The translations under genes and the position numbers were made by a program. The notes below the pieces were generated by a model. The model did no database searches, was not told where the DNA came from, and saw only the letters and a list, made by a program, of their open reading frames with translations. Source: DATKKK01 sp964354625 (GTDB lineage: Archaea > Thermoproteota > Bathyarchaeia > Bathyarchaeales > Bathycorpusculaceae). From it: 29,735 nt of DNA. The stretch is taken from contig CAYHAK010000015.1 in assembly GCA_964354625.1 (NCBI GenBank), forward strand, positions 1 to 29,735. Direction: 5' to 3'. Shown one piece after another: positions 1-7,079 of the stretch. Position 1 is the stretch's first letter, and each line of letters starts with the position of its first letter.

Positions 1-1
1 C

Positions 2-997
2 TACATACTGGACGAAAACGTTTCACTCTCAAAGCTATACGCGCAAGTCAAAGACTCCGTTGTCACTATCCGAGGACTGACAGTGCAATACGACATTTTC
101 TACCGCCCCTACTACACGCAAGTCCAAGGTTCAGGGTTCATTTACGACTATACTGGAACAGTCGTAATAGTCACAAACTACCATGTCGTGCAAAAGGCAA
201 TAAACATCACAATAACCTTCGCGGATGGAGACGAGTATTCCACAAGCGTGCTCGGGCATGATCCTTACGAGGATCTGGCAATCCTCTCGACAAACGTGCC
301 CACCGCGGAACTGAAGCCTCTAGGAATCGCCGGCTCATCAACACTCGAGGTCGGTGACCCGGTGATAGCCATCGGCAATCCTTACGGGCTGGCCGGGTCA
401 ATGACCACCGGCATAGTGAGCGCGCTTGGCAGAACGATAACGGAAGACATGACAGGCGGCTATCCAATAGCTTGCGTCATACAAACCAGCACTCCTATAA
501 ACCCTGGCAACTCAGGGGGCCCGCTCCTGAACTATCAAGGCCAAGTTGTCGGCATAACCACGGCCATCGTGACTGATTCACAAGGACTAGGCTTCGCAGT
601 TCCGTCCAACGCTATATTGCGCGAGATCGGCTCTCTCATATCTGATGGTTCATACAGTCAGCATCCTTCGCTGGGAGCCTCTGGGACGGACATGACTTAC
701 GAGATAGCTCAAGCAATGAACACAGACGCAACTTACGGGTGGCTGATCGTGACCTCAAACCAGACAAACCTGCAGGGGGGAACACGCCAAGTCGTAATTG
801 CAGGAGAAGTAGTGACCATCGGCGGTGACATCGTAACCGCCATCGGCCAGACGAGAATCAGAAACATAGACGACCTCTCAACCTACCTTGAGGAGCACAC
901 TCTGCCAGGACAAACAATCGACGTAACAATAGTGCGAAACAACGCGGCAATGACGGTTGCGGTCAAGCTGAAAGCCCGACCTCCGGCGAGCGCATAA
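2..997 (+). CDS. HtrA/DegP-type trypsin-like serine protease with one PDZ domain, 5' end outside window
   Basis: The reading frame is open from the first bases, so the N-terminus (normally a signal peptide or membrane anchor) lies outside the window. 331 codons are visible. The catalytic triad of the S1C family can be read: His in TNYHVV (codon at 182-184), Asp in YEDLAIL about 30 residues later, and Ser in NPGNSGGPL. The last ~110 residues look like a PDZ domain, with the pattern GGDIVTAIGQTRIRNIDDL typical of HtrA. The family degrades or refolds damaged proteins outside the membrane. A GTG at 83 could be mistaken for the start, but the family motif KDSVVTIRG lies before it, so 83 is internal. 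It ends in TAA with no obvious terminator. Function class is secure; substrate unknown. Confidence 0.9.
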   Translation, partial: YILDENVSLSKLYAQVKDSVVTIRGLTVQYDIFYRPYYTQVQGSGFIYDYTGTVVIVTNYHVVQKAINITITFADGDEYSTSVLGHDPYEDLAILSTNVPTAELKPLGIAGSSTLEVGDPVIAIGNPYGLAGSMTTGIVSALGRTITEDMTGGYPIACVIQTSTPINPGNSGGPLLNYQGQVVGITTAIVTDSQGLGFAVPSNAILREIGSLISDGSYSQHPSLGASGTDMTYEIAQAMNTDATYGWLIVTSNQTNLQGGTRQVVIAGEVVTIGGDIVTAIGQTRIRNIDDLSTYLEEHTLPGQTIDVTIVRNNAAMTVAVKLKARPPASA

Positions 998-1031
998 CAG
1001 ATCACGTGACATCAGCCCAGTTCCTCTCCAC

Positions 1032-1241
1032 ATGACAAGGCATATAGCGCGCGCGCGCAACCGAGGTTACGCCACACAGGCTACAAGTGCCGTAACCGAA
1101 CAAGCCCTAAGCAACGCCGAATGCGCAGCACTGTTCGCAAGAACAGACAACTCACCAGCCATCGAAGCTTACATTAAGATAGGCTACAAGAAAATAGGCG
1201 AGAGAATCTGGACAGACCAAGGCACAGGACTAAGACCCTGA
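1032..1241 (+). pseudogene. C-terminal remnant of a GNAT-family N-acetyltransferase
   Basis: About 60 residues match the C-terminal half of GNAT acetyltransferases: RGYATQATSAV (acetyl-CoA pyrophosphate loop region), then TDNSPAIEAYIKIGYKKIGER, then a TGLRP ending. A full GNAT protein has 150 or more residues; here everything before the acetyl-CoA loop is missing, and the preceding HtrA gene stops only 34 bases upstream. The recognisable part begins directly after an alternating GC tract at 1047-1058. The fragment has no upstream catalytic strands and is read as a decayed gene. It is convergent with nadX. Confidence 0.6.
1047..1058. repeat. Alternating GC tract (GC)6 at the GNAT remnant boundary
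   Basis: Twelve bases of strict GC alternation preceded by TATA, at the point where GNAT similarity starts. Similar tracts occur at 4693, 5773, 22607 and 26412. Confidence 0.8.
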
Positions 1242-1283
1242 TCCAAGCTTGCACTATGAGAAAAAAGCCTATTCCGGGCGTCG

Positions 1284-2021
1284 CTACTTGGCTGCCAGCA
1301 GGTTTCTTAGCAGTCTTATGGCTGACCATGCTGCCAGTGCGCTGGTTCTCGGGTTTTCAGGGTGCGGGTCGTTTTCGAATCTGAGCAGCATGTCCCCATG
1401 CCTCCATTTGGCTTTCACTTCATGCACATTTCGCTGCACGTTGGGGTCTGAGACGACTCTCACGTGGACTTTGCCTGAACCGACGGTGAGGGCAAGTGTG
1501 GCTGCCACGTTCATTTCACGCGGAAAACGGCGGACCGCTTCCTCGGCGTTCCCTTCGTAGACGAGCAGTTCCTCACGGTTGTTCATGTCCAAGGCACGCG
1601 GGTTCTTGTGCGTGGTCAACACGACCGTGTCGATGCCTGCAAGATCTGCACTGGAAAGAGCATCCAACCCGCCAATCGCGCCAGACGGAATGTGGATTCT
1701 TGCGCTTTTGACCTTCAGGTCGAGAAGGGCGCCCACGCTCATCACAATCAGGTCTATGTCAGCAGAGACTGTTCTTGGTATGCAATCTTTTGCCGCCTCT
1801 CGTGAGGCTGCTTCAACGATGACTGTGGGCTTGAGCTTGATCATTTCGTCAACGCTTTTCACGATTGTGGCAGACGTGCGCAGTGCCTTCTTGAGCCCTT
1901 CGGCATGCGAAGCATCCAAGTCGTATAGAATCAATCTGTCGCAATCTATTATTCTCCTGTCTATGGCCTCGCCGATCAGCGTGCCAACCGCGCCACATCC
2001 AATCAAGCCGACGGTTCTCAA
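1284..2021 (-). CDS. nadX: L-aspartate dehydrogenase (NAD biosynthesis)
   Basis: 245 residues. Oxidises L-aspartate to iminoaspartate with NAD(P)+, the first step of the aspartate route to quinolinate and NAD. The N-terminus is a Rossmann fold (VGLIGCGAVGTLIGEAI), followed by VEAASREA and the family block HIPSGAIGGLDAL near residue 110. The C-terminal region has NVAATLALTVG and VRVVSDPN, and ends with the conserved HPENPRTSALAAWSAI, whose first His is the expected catalytic residue. The start is TTG at 2021; GGTGA stands five bases upstream, and no ATG fits the fold. It lies 24 bases after valS on the same strand and is probably co-transcribed with it. The partner genes nadA and nadC are not in the window. 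Confidence 0.88.
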   Translation of the reverse strand: MRTVGLIGCGAVGTLIGEAIDRRIIDCDRLILYDLDASHAEGLKKALRTSATIVKSVDEMIKLKPTVIVEAASREAAKDCIPRTVSADIDLIVMSVGALLDLKVKSARIHIPSGAIGGLDALSSADLAGIDTVVLTTHKNPRALDMNNREELLVYEGNAEEAVRRFPREMNVAATLALTVGSGKVHVRVVSDPNVQRNVHEVKAKWRHGDMLLRFENDPHPENPRTSALAAWSAIRLLRNLLAAK

Positions 2022-2045
2022 GGTTTCACCGCTTTCCTGCTCTGG

Positions 2046-4505
2046 CTAGAATTCGGCTGTAAAGCTGAGGTTCTGGTAGGGTTTGACTTCACGGCCTTCA
2101 CCCTTTTTGAGGATGATTTCCACATAGCTGGCCTTGCAGGTACCCGCGATGTCCGTCTTGCCATCCATGACTGCCTTAGCTGTTTCCTTGTCCCTCGCGT
2201 AGATGGTGAGCCTCTTGATCTCAGCGTTCAGAGGCTTATGCTTCTCCGCCTTCTCCTTGCGTATCTCGACTATGACAGCCATAATCACGTCACCAGCCTT
2301 CTCTGCCTGCTCATCAATCAACGTCTTGTTAGCCGCTGGCCAAGGCGAAACGTGAATGCTCTTGTGGCCTTTGTCCTCCGCATACATGAGCTGATAGATC
2401 TCCTCAACAACGTGAGGCGTCAGAGGCGCAAGCAGCTGAAGTGTCCTATGCAGAACCGTGTACAGCGCGTACTGTGCGGCCTTGCGTTTTTCCTCGCCGT
2501 AAACGTCAGGCTTGTACAACCTGTCTTTCGCCGCCTCGATGTAGCAATCGCAGAAAACGTGCCAAGCAAAGTTGCGCGTCTCCTCCATTGCAATGCTGAA
2601 CATGCACTTCTCAAGCGCGTCCGTAACCTTCTCCGTGACCCTCTCAGCCTTGCACAGAACCCACTTATCTAGAGGCTGCAGCTCATATTCGGCCTTCTCA
2701 TCTGGCTTGTAGTCTTCCAGCAGGCTGGCCACGAACCGCGAAGCATTCCACAGCTTGATTATGAAACGCCAACCGTACTCAACGTCTGGCCAACGGAACG
2801 GGATGTCTGAACCCGTTGCACCTCCAGCTGTTGCCCACTGGCGAATCGCATCGGCACCATGCTTGTCCAGTGCATCCAGTGAAGCCACGTAGTTGCCCAA
2901 GTGCTTGTGCATCTCGCGGCCATCAGTACCCAGCACCATGCCATTGATCAGGCAGCTCTTGTAGGGCTTCTCGCCGAATAGTGCCAAGTGCCTTACCATC
3001 AAGTAGTAAGCCCACGTGCGAATGATGTCCACGCCGGAGGCGTGAACGTCCGCCGGAAACCGCTTGCGCCAATCCGCCTTGTCAGGCCAGCCAGCGTGAA
3101 CCGCACATGTGATAGACGAGTCCATCCAAGTGTCCAAAACATCCCGTTCAGGCGTGAACTCCGTTCCGCCACACTTGGGGCATCTATCAATCCTGGGTTT
3201 TTCGATGCGCGGATCAATTGGGACCCAGCCTTCGTCGGCAAGGATGATTTCGCCGCAGTTCTTGCAGTACCAGATCGGGATAGGCGTCGCGAAAACCCTC
3301 TGTCGAGATATTACCCAGTCCCACTCGAGCGACTTCGCCCAGTCAATCAGTCTATGCTTCATATAGTCGGGATACCACACAATCTCGTTAGCGTTCCTTT
3401 CAACCTCATCCGTCAACATGCGCGTTTTCATGAACCACTGTTCTCTTTCAAGGATTTCGACAGGTGTATGACATCGCCAGCACAGGCTCACTTCTTGGCT
3501 GAGCGGTTCGGTTTTGATAACGATGTATTCGGCTTTCAGGTCTTCGAGCATTGCCTTCTTGGCTTCCTCGGTCTTCATGCCCGCGCACTTGCCAGCCTTC
3601 TCAGTCATCCTGCCCTTCTCGTCAATGCACATAATCACAGGCAGGTTGTGCTTCACTACTGTCTTCACGTCGGCCTTGTCGCCGTACGTGCAAATCATCA
3701 CCACACCCGTTCCGAACTTGAGATCAACCATGTCGTCAGCCACAATCTCGACGGTCCTGTTGGTAGTCGGAACGTGCACCTTCTTCCCGACGTACTTCGC
3801 GTATCTCTCGTCATCAGGGTGGACAGCAACTGTTACGCATGCAGGAATAAGCTCAGGCCTCGTCGTTGCTATCTCAAGAAAGCCACCCTCTTCCAGCTTG
3901 AACTTGATGAAGTGAATCTGACCATTTCGCGTGTCATACTCCACTTCAGCATCGGCAATCGCTGTCTCACACCTTGGACACCAGTTCACCGGATGCGTGC
4001 CTCGATAGATGAAACCCTTCTTGTAGAGCAGGATCAGGGAAAGTTGCGTGCGCCTCCAGTAGTCAGGGTCCATCGTGCGGTACTCAGTCGTCCAATCAAC
4101 TGAGTAGCCGAGGCGCGTGATGGCCTCCTTCATGTCCTTGATGTTCTGGTCCACAAGCTCCATGCACATCTTGCGGAACTTGTCAGGCGGAACGTCCGTC
4201 TTCTTGATCTTGTTCCTTCTCTCCACCTCCACTTCTACGGGCAAGCCGTGGCAATCCCAGCCCTGCGGAAACAGAACGTTGAAGCCTCGCATGCGTTTGA
4301 ACCTCGCCAAGACGTCGAAGTAGGTCCAGTTCAACGCGAGGCCCATGTGAACCTCGCCAGAAGTGTATGGAGGCGGAGTGTCTACGCTGAAGACAACGCG
4401 CTTTGTGTCGTTCCAGTCGAAACGATAAGTGCCAGCCTCCTCCCATTTCTTTTGCCACTTCTTCTCTACCTCGAAAATGTTGAATTCCTTAGGCAGCTTA
4501 TTCAT
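2046..4505 (-). CDS. valS: Valyl-tRNA synthetase, archaeal type
   Basis: 819 residues; charges tRNA-Val. Class Ia layout: catalytic entry PPPYTSGEVHMGLALNW (residues 45-60), FPQGWDCHGLPVE, a zinc-type pair CPRCETAIADAEVEY, and the CP1 editing domain with ATTRPELIPACVTVAVHP. A second zinc knuckle (CKNCGE...CPKCGGTEF) is followed by DTWMDSSITCAVHAGW and the anticodon-binding domain, with DKWVLCKAE at its start. Both class I signatures are unusual: HMGL replaces HIGH, and EMHKH (residues 531-535, bases 2901-2915) replaces KMSKS. The second, catalytic Lys of KMSKS is kept. All other landmarks fit ValRS rather than IleRS or LeuRS. ATG start at 4505. nadX follows 24 bases downstream. Confidence 0.92.
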   Translation of the reverse strand: MNKLPKEFNIFEVEKKWQKKWEEAGTYRFDWNDTKRVVFSVDTPPPYTSGEVHMGLALNWTYFDVLARFKRMRGFNVLFPQGWDCHGLPVEVEVERRNKIKKTDVPPDKFRKMCMELVDQNIKDMKEAITRLGYSVDWTTEYRTMDPDYWRRTQLSLILLYKKGFIYRGTHPVNWCPRCETAIADAEVEYDTRNGQIHFIKFKLEEGGFLEIATTRPELIPACVTVAVHPDDERYAKYVGKKVHVPTTNRTVEIVADDMVDLKFGTGVVMICTYGDKADVKTVVKHNLPVIMCIDEKGRMTEKAGKCAGMKTEEAKKAMLEDLKAEYIVIKTEPLSQEVSLCWRCHTPVEILEREQWFMKTRMLTDEVERNANEIVWYPDYMKHRLIDWAKSLEWDWVISRQRVFATPIPIWYCKNCGEIILADEGWVPIDPRIEKPRIDRCPKCGGTEFTPERDVLDTWMDSSITCAVHAGWPDKADWRKRFPADVHASGVDIIRTWAYYLMVRHLALFGEKPYKSCLINGMVLGTDGREMHKHLGNYVASLDALDKHGADAIRQWATAGGATGSDIPFRWPDVEYGWRFIIKLWNASRFVASLLEDYKPDEKAEYELQPLDKWVLCKAERVTEKVTDALEKCMFSIAMEETRNFAWHVFCDCYIEAAKDRLYKPDVYGEEKRKAAQYALYTVLHRTLQLLAPLTPHVVEEIYQLMYAEDKGHKSIHVSPWPAANKTLIDEQAEKAGDVIMAVIVEIRKEKAEKHKPLNAEIKRLTIYARDKETAKAVMDGKTDIAGTCKASYVEIILKKGEGREVKPYQNLSFTAEF

Positions 4506-4541
4506 GCTCCATCAACCACATCCCGCGTAGTATTCAGACTG

Positions 4542-4561
4542 TTCCTAGGAAAAGTAAATAT
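4542..4561. repeat. Left copy of a 20-bp direct repeat (19 of 20 identical)
   Basis: The sequence TTCCTAGGAAAAGTAAATAT recurs at 5054-5073 with one mismatch. The first ten bases (4542-4551) are a perfect palindrome, TTCCTAGGAA. The two copies bracket the integrase remnant. Each also has the shape of an archaeal BRE plus TATA box (AGGAAAAG then TAAATAT) on the plus strand. It may be an att-site pair, a duplicated promoter, or both. Confidence 0.7.
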
Positions 4562-4645
4562 CCGTCCTAATAAGGCGATATCTCCCTCACTTTCCCATTT
4601 TTCTCTCTCTGTCGTGACAGCTAGAGGTCTCTAAACGCCCAGAGT

Positions 4646-5044
4646 ATGTTTCTTTCTGGCTTCCTGAACAACTATCGTGATATCGAGATTCCCGCGCGCG
4701 CTATACGTCAATGCTTCAACGTAGTCCGAAACAGAGCAGCCATAAGACTACAGAACCCCAGACTGCGAGCGATAACATTCAAAAGCTTTAGGCACTGGGG
4801 CGGAACAATGCTGGCACACTACACCAACGGCAATGTAATGACGGTCAAAAAGGCTCTACGTCATCGATCAGTCCTAAGCACAATGAAGTACATTGGAACA
4901 CTTCAATTCAAAGATGACGACTTCGAAGTAGCCACAGCAACAACCATAGAGGAAGTCAAACAGCTAGCCCAAACAGGATTCCAGAAATTCGATGAACTGA
5001 ACGGTATGCATGTCTTTCGAAGGCCCAGAAGATTCTCAGGATAA
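4646..5044 (+). pseudogene. C-terminal remnant of an archaeal tyrosine recombinase (integrase)
   Basis: 132 residues covering only the last part of an archaeal phage-type integrase. Visible are SFRHWGGTM (box II arginine region), VKKALRHRSVLSTMKYIG (second catalytic His region and the Tyr nucleophile), and a family-typical tail: EEVKQLAQTGFQKFDELNG followed by FRRPRRF. The N-terminal DNA-binding domain and first catalytic Arg are absent, since intact proteins have 300 residues or more. A stop codon at 4622-4624 closes the frame upstream. The GC tract at 4693-4701 lies just before the recognisable homology. It cannot be an active recombinase on its own. It is flanked by the direct repeats at 4542 and 5054, suggesting the scar of an integrated element. 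Confidence 0.65.
4693..4701. repeat. Alternating CG tract in the integrase remnant
   Basis: CGCGCGCGC followed by TATA. The reverse complement reads TATAGCGCGCGCG, matching the tract at 1043-1058. Confidence 0.7.
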
Positions 5045-5053
5045 GATGCAGGA

Positions 5054-5073
5054 TTCTTAGGAAAAGTAAATAT
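5054..5073. repeat. Right copy of the 20-bp direct repeat
   Basis: TTCTTAGGAAAAGTAAATAT; it differs from 4542-4561 only at the fourth base. This copy doubles as the core promoter of thiT. Confidence 0.7.
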
Positions 5074-5074
5074 A
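5061..5074 (+). promoter_or_regulatory. Core promoter (BRE + TATA) of the thiT riboswitch transcript
   Basis: GAAAAG (BRE-like) leads into TAAATATA at 5067-5074. The usual archaeal distance of about 25 bases places the transcript start near 5095, directly in front of the TPP riboswitch. This positional fit supports the call. Confidence 0.55.
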
Positions 5075-5104
5075 CCGATAAATAACGATTATCCTCCTAG
5101 GTTT

Positions 5105-5195
5105 AGGGGAGCTGGGAAATGACCTGGCTGAGAGGACGACTAAAAGTGTCGTCGACCCAAAGAACCTGAACCAGATAATGCTGGCGGAGGGAAAA
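5105..5195 (+). promoter_or_regulatory. TPP (thiamine pyrophosphate) riboswitch, THI element
   Basis: All conserved blocks are present in order. GGGG (5106-5109) is followed by a P3 stem closed by CTGAGA (5128-5133). A facultative stem follows, GACGAC/GTCGTC (5135-5140 with 5148-5153), then ACCC (5155-5158) pairing with GGGG to form P2. Next come GAACCTGA (5162-5169), P5 as CCAG/CTGG around ATAATG, and the closing GGAGGGAA. P5 is a compensatory swap of the common CTGG/CCAG pair. GGAGG (5186-5190), inside the 3' arm, is also the SD of thiT, seven bases before its ATG. Ligand binding should therefore hide the SD and block translation. A CCTCC at 5093-5097 could pair with the same SD. Confidence 0.93.
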
Positions 5196-5197
5196 GC

Positions 5198-5752
5198 ATG
5201 AAAGATGTTGCTAGTTCAAGAACCAAGGTTTTGGCGGAGATCATAGTATTCAGCGCGTTGTCAGCTGTTCTATACGTAATCAGGCCTTTCTCATTGCCAT
5301 ACGGTGGCTCGGTAACTCTGGGCAGCATGGTTCCTGTTGTGTGGCTGTCATTGAGAAGAGGCGTATACGCAGGAGTGATTGCAGGAGCAATCTTCGGAAT
5401 TCTCGCGCTTTTCATAGACGTAATGCTTCTTCCATACTCACCAATCGCAAACCCGATGCAAGTCTTTCTTGAATACCCACTGGCCTTTGGCGCAGTCGGA
5501 CTGGCAGGACTATTCCACAGAAAGTCTTCAATCTTCATCATGACGGGCTTGGCCATCAGCGTGTTCATCAAGTTCCTGCTCCATGTCATCGCAGGATACA
5601 TCTTCTGGGCCTACATCTACGAGTTCCCATCAGAATGGGGAATGCTTTGGCCAATAATCTACAACGGCAGCTTCCTGCTGGTAGAATTCATCATCAGCGC
5701 CATCCTGATCTTCGTACTGGTCAAGAAGGGAACACTGAGCTTCGCGCTCTAG
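5198..5752 (+). CDS. thiT: Thiamine transporter ThiT, ECF S component
   Basis: 184 residues with about six membrane segments. ThiT is the membrane protein that binds thiamine for an energy-coupling-factor transporter. The ThiT pattern is clear: GGSVTLGSMVPVVWLSLRRG in the loop and helix after TM1, a TM2 glycine helix (GVYAGVIAGAIFGIL), EYPLAFGAVGLAG, and a Trp/Tyr/Glu-rich region (FWAYIYEFPSEWG) expected to line the thiamine pocket. The ATG at 5198 is set by the GGAGG seven bases upstream inside the TPP riboswitch, so regulation and substrate agree. No EcfA or EcfT gene is in the window, so a shared energising module must be encoded elsewhere. Confidence 0.9.
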   Translation: MKDVASSRTKVLAEIIVFSALSAVLYVIRPFSLPYGGSVTLGSMVPVVWLSLRRGVYAGVIAGAIFGILALFIDVMLLPYSPIANPMQVFLEYPLAFGAVGLAGLFHRKSSIFIMTGLAISVFIKFLLHVIAGYIFWAYIYEFPSEWGMLWPIIYNGSFLLVEFIISAILIFVLVKKGTLSFAL

Positions 5753-5774
5753 CTTGAAGGAATAAGGATCAAGC
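5752..5774 (+). repeat. Hairpin directly after the thiT stop codon
   Basis: GCTTGA (5752-5757) and TCAAGC (5769-5774) form a perfect 6-bp stem with an 11-base loop. The left arm begins at the last base of the stop codon. No T-run follows; instead a GC tract begins in the right arm. It may be a 3'-end structure, and only weakly a terminator. Confidence 0.35.
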
Positions 5775-5781
5775 GCGCGCG
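5773..5781. repeat. Alternating GC tract after thiT
   Basis: GCGCGCGCG within a non-coding stretch, the same kind of tract as at 1047, 4693, 22607 and 26412. Confidence 0.65.
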
Positions 5782-6029
5782 ACAAGATGACAGGTGGCGA
5801 ATCAGAGTCTGGCTCGAGGAACCTTCTTTATGGCCCACCAGACACCAGAAACACGGTCTTTGCCACACGGTTTCTGTGACGTGCTGAAACGAGGAGAAAC
5901 AGTAGTCTATATGTAATGGACAAACCATTTCCAAGACTCATGGCCTACTTCGAGTCGTTCGGCTGGGACTTTGAACCTCGCATAAGAAAAGGCAAGCTCA
6001 CGCACGCGGGATTCAATCTACAATGGATA
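5782..6029. other. Spacer between thiT and the PurM-like gene, no secure gene
   Basis: The stretch between the two genes holds the post-thiT hairpin, a GC tract, an inverted repeat at 5846-5876 and a 41-codon ORF at 5916-6041. No tRNA or known RNA fold was recognised. Base composition and stop-codon density fit degraded coding DNA, but no parent gene could be named. Confidence 0.4.
5846..5876. repeat. Inverted repeat, 7-bp arms
   Basis: CAGAAAC (5846-5852) and GTTTCTG (5870-5876) are perfect complements around a 17-base loop. ACACGG occurs twice in and next to the loop. Role unknown. Confidence 0.35.
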
Positions 6030-6041
6030 GCAAAGGTATAA
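5916..6041 (+). CDS. Possible 41-residue small protein, or gene fragment
   Basis: ATG at 5916 to TAA at 6039-6041. The product is rich in aromatic and basic residues (MAYFESFGWDFEPRIRKGK). No SD lies at a suitable distance: a GAGGAG is 18 or more bases upstream. The stop codon TAA is part of the TATA box of the next gene. I recognise no family. The amino-acid composition looks protein-like, but the lack of a start signal argues for a remnant or a chance frame. Confidence 0.25.
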   Translation: MDKPFPRLMAYFESFGWDFEPRIRKGKLTHAGFNLQWIAKV

Positions 6042-6043
6042 AA
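6030..6043 (+). promoter_or_regulatory. TATA box promoter of the PurM/HypE-like gene
   Basis: AGCAAAGG followed by TATAAAA (6037-6043) is a near-consensus BRE plus TATA. Transcription would begin near 6065, leaving a leader of about 12 bases before the ATG at 6078. Confidence 0.6.
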
Positions 6044-6077
6044 CTGAGTAGCAGGAACTGAAATCTGTGCATTAGGA

Positions 6078-7079
6078 ATGGGAAAACTCGGTACCGAGGA
6101 CCTAAAGAGGCTGTTGAGCTGCATAAGAAAGGATTCTCGAGTTCCAGTACCGCCAATGCCAGGCTATGATTCAGGCGTGCATCTCATAGGAGACAAGTAC
6201 CTCGTCGTCTCCACGGATCCATGCATAGGCGTTCCCGAAGATTGGTTTGGGTGGCTTCTGGTGCACTATGCTGCTTCGGACGTGGCGCTGTTCGGAGCCA
6301 AACCTGAATTCGGCACGATCAACCTTCTTGGGCCGGTGTCAACCAAGCCGCGAGTCTTCCAGACACTAATGGAGCAAACGTGCGAAGCTGCCAACGGCCT
6401 TGATATGGCCATCGTGACCGGTCACACTGGGACTTATCAGGGTCTCTTAACCGTTGTTGGGGTCTGCACAGCCTATGGTACCGTGGACCACGATAGTCTG
6501 AGGACTCCTGGCAACGCTAGGAGCGGAGACTACCTTTATTGCGTCAAGCCGATTGGAATGGAGACCGTGGTCAACTTCGCTTTGACCCAAAGGAGCTTGG
6601 CTGAGGAGTTGTTTGGCCTTCAGGAGACACTGGAACTCTCGAAGCTTGTTTATGTGCAGAGCTGTGTGAAGGAGGCGCTGCTCCTTGCCGAGTTGGAGGG
6701 GGTTCACGCTATGCATGACGCAGCTGAAGGAGGTATCGTGGCTGCGCTGAACGAGATGGCGGAGGCCTCTGATGTGGGCTTCAAAATAAGCATCGGAAGA
6801 CTTCCGATCCCAAAGCAAGTGTGCATGTTGCAGAGGTACCTGCGCCTTTCGGAGGAGCAAATTCTGTCAATGTCTTCCACTGGCACCATCCTGGCCGCTG
6901 TGAGTCCGGAGGCAAAGAGCAAAGTGGAAAGAACCCTCAAACGCAACAAGGTCGAAGCGTGTCTAGTGGGAACACTCACCTACAACATGAGCCGCGTCAT
7001 GGAATCAGAAGGAAAAGAGAAGGCCTTTCCGTCTGAAGCAGACGACCCTTACGCCAGAATCCTTTCTGGAGAAGCATAG
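6078..7079 (+). CDS. AIR synthase (PurM/HypE)-like ATP-binding protein
   Basis: 333 residues with the PurM/HypE two-domain layout: STDPCIGVPEDWFGWLLVHYAASDVALFGAKPEF near residues 45-75 (ATP/metal loop region), VTGHTGTY near 120, and the second-domain phosphate loop HDAAEGGIVAALNEMAEAS near 215. HypE supplies the nitrile precursor for NiFe hydrogenase cyanide ligands, but its C-terminal cysteine tail is absent here; this protein ends DDPYARILSGEA. It is therefore better called an AIR-synthase-related protein of unknown reaction. Start: ATG just after GGA, with a strong TATA box 35 bases upstream. Its 3' end overlaps the convergent fdhD-like gene by 31 bases. Confidence 0.8.
   Translation: MGKLGTEDLKRLLSCIRKDSRVPVPPMPGYDSGVHLIGDKYLVVSTDPCIGVPEDWFGWLLVHYAASDVALFGAKPEFGTINLLGPVSTKPRVFQTLMEQTCEAANGLDMAIVTGHTGTYQGLLTVVGVCTAYGTVDHDSLRTPGNARSGDYLYCVKPIGMETVVNFALTQRSLAEELFGLQETLELSKLVYVQSCVKEALLLAELEGVHAMHDAAEGGIVAALNEMAEASDVGFKISIGRLPIPKQVCMLQRYLRLSEEQILSMSSTGTILAAVSPEAKSKVERTLKRNKVEACLVGTLTYNMSRVMESEGKEKAFPSEADDPYARILSGEA

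Noticed and set aside
2988..4103. 371-codon open frame on the plus strand opposite valS
   Set aside because: It is the antisense shadow of valS; the product has no coherent domain and the minus strand encodes a clear synthetase.
5753..6077. A tRNA or other structured RNA in the thiT downstream spacer
   Set aside because: The inverted repeats do not form a cloverleaf and no conserved tRNA boxes were found.
6078..7079. HypE (hydrogenase maturation) as a firm call
   Set aside because: The C-terminal cysteine tail needed for cyanide-ligand synthesis is missing, and no hydrogenase or other hyp genes are nearby.
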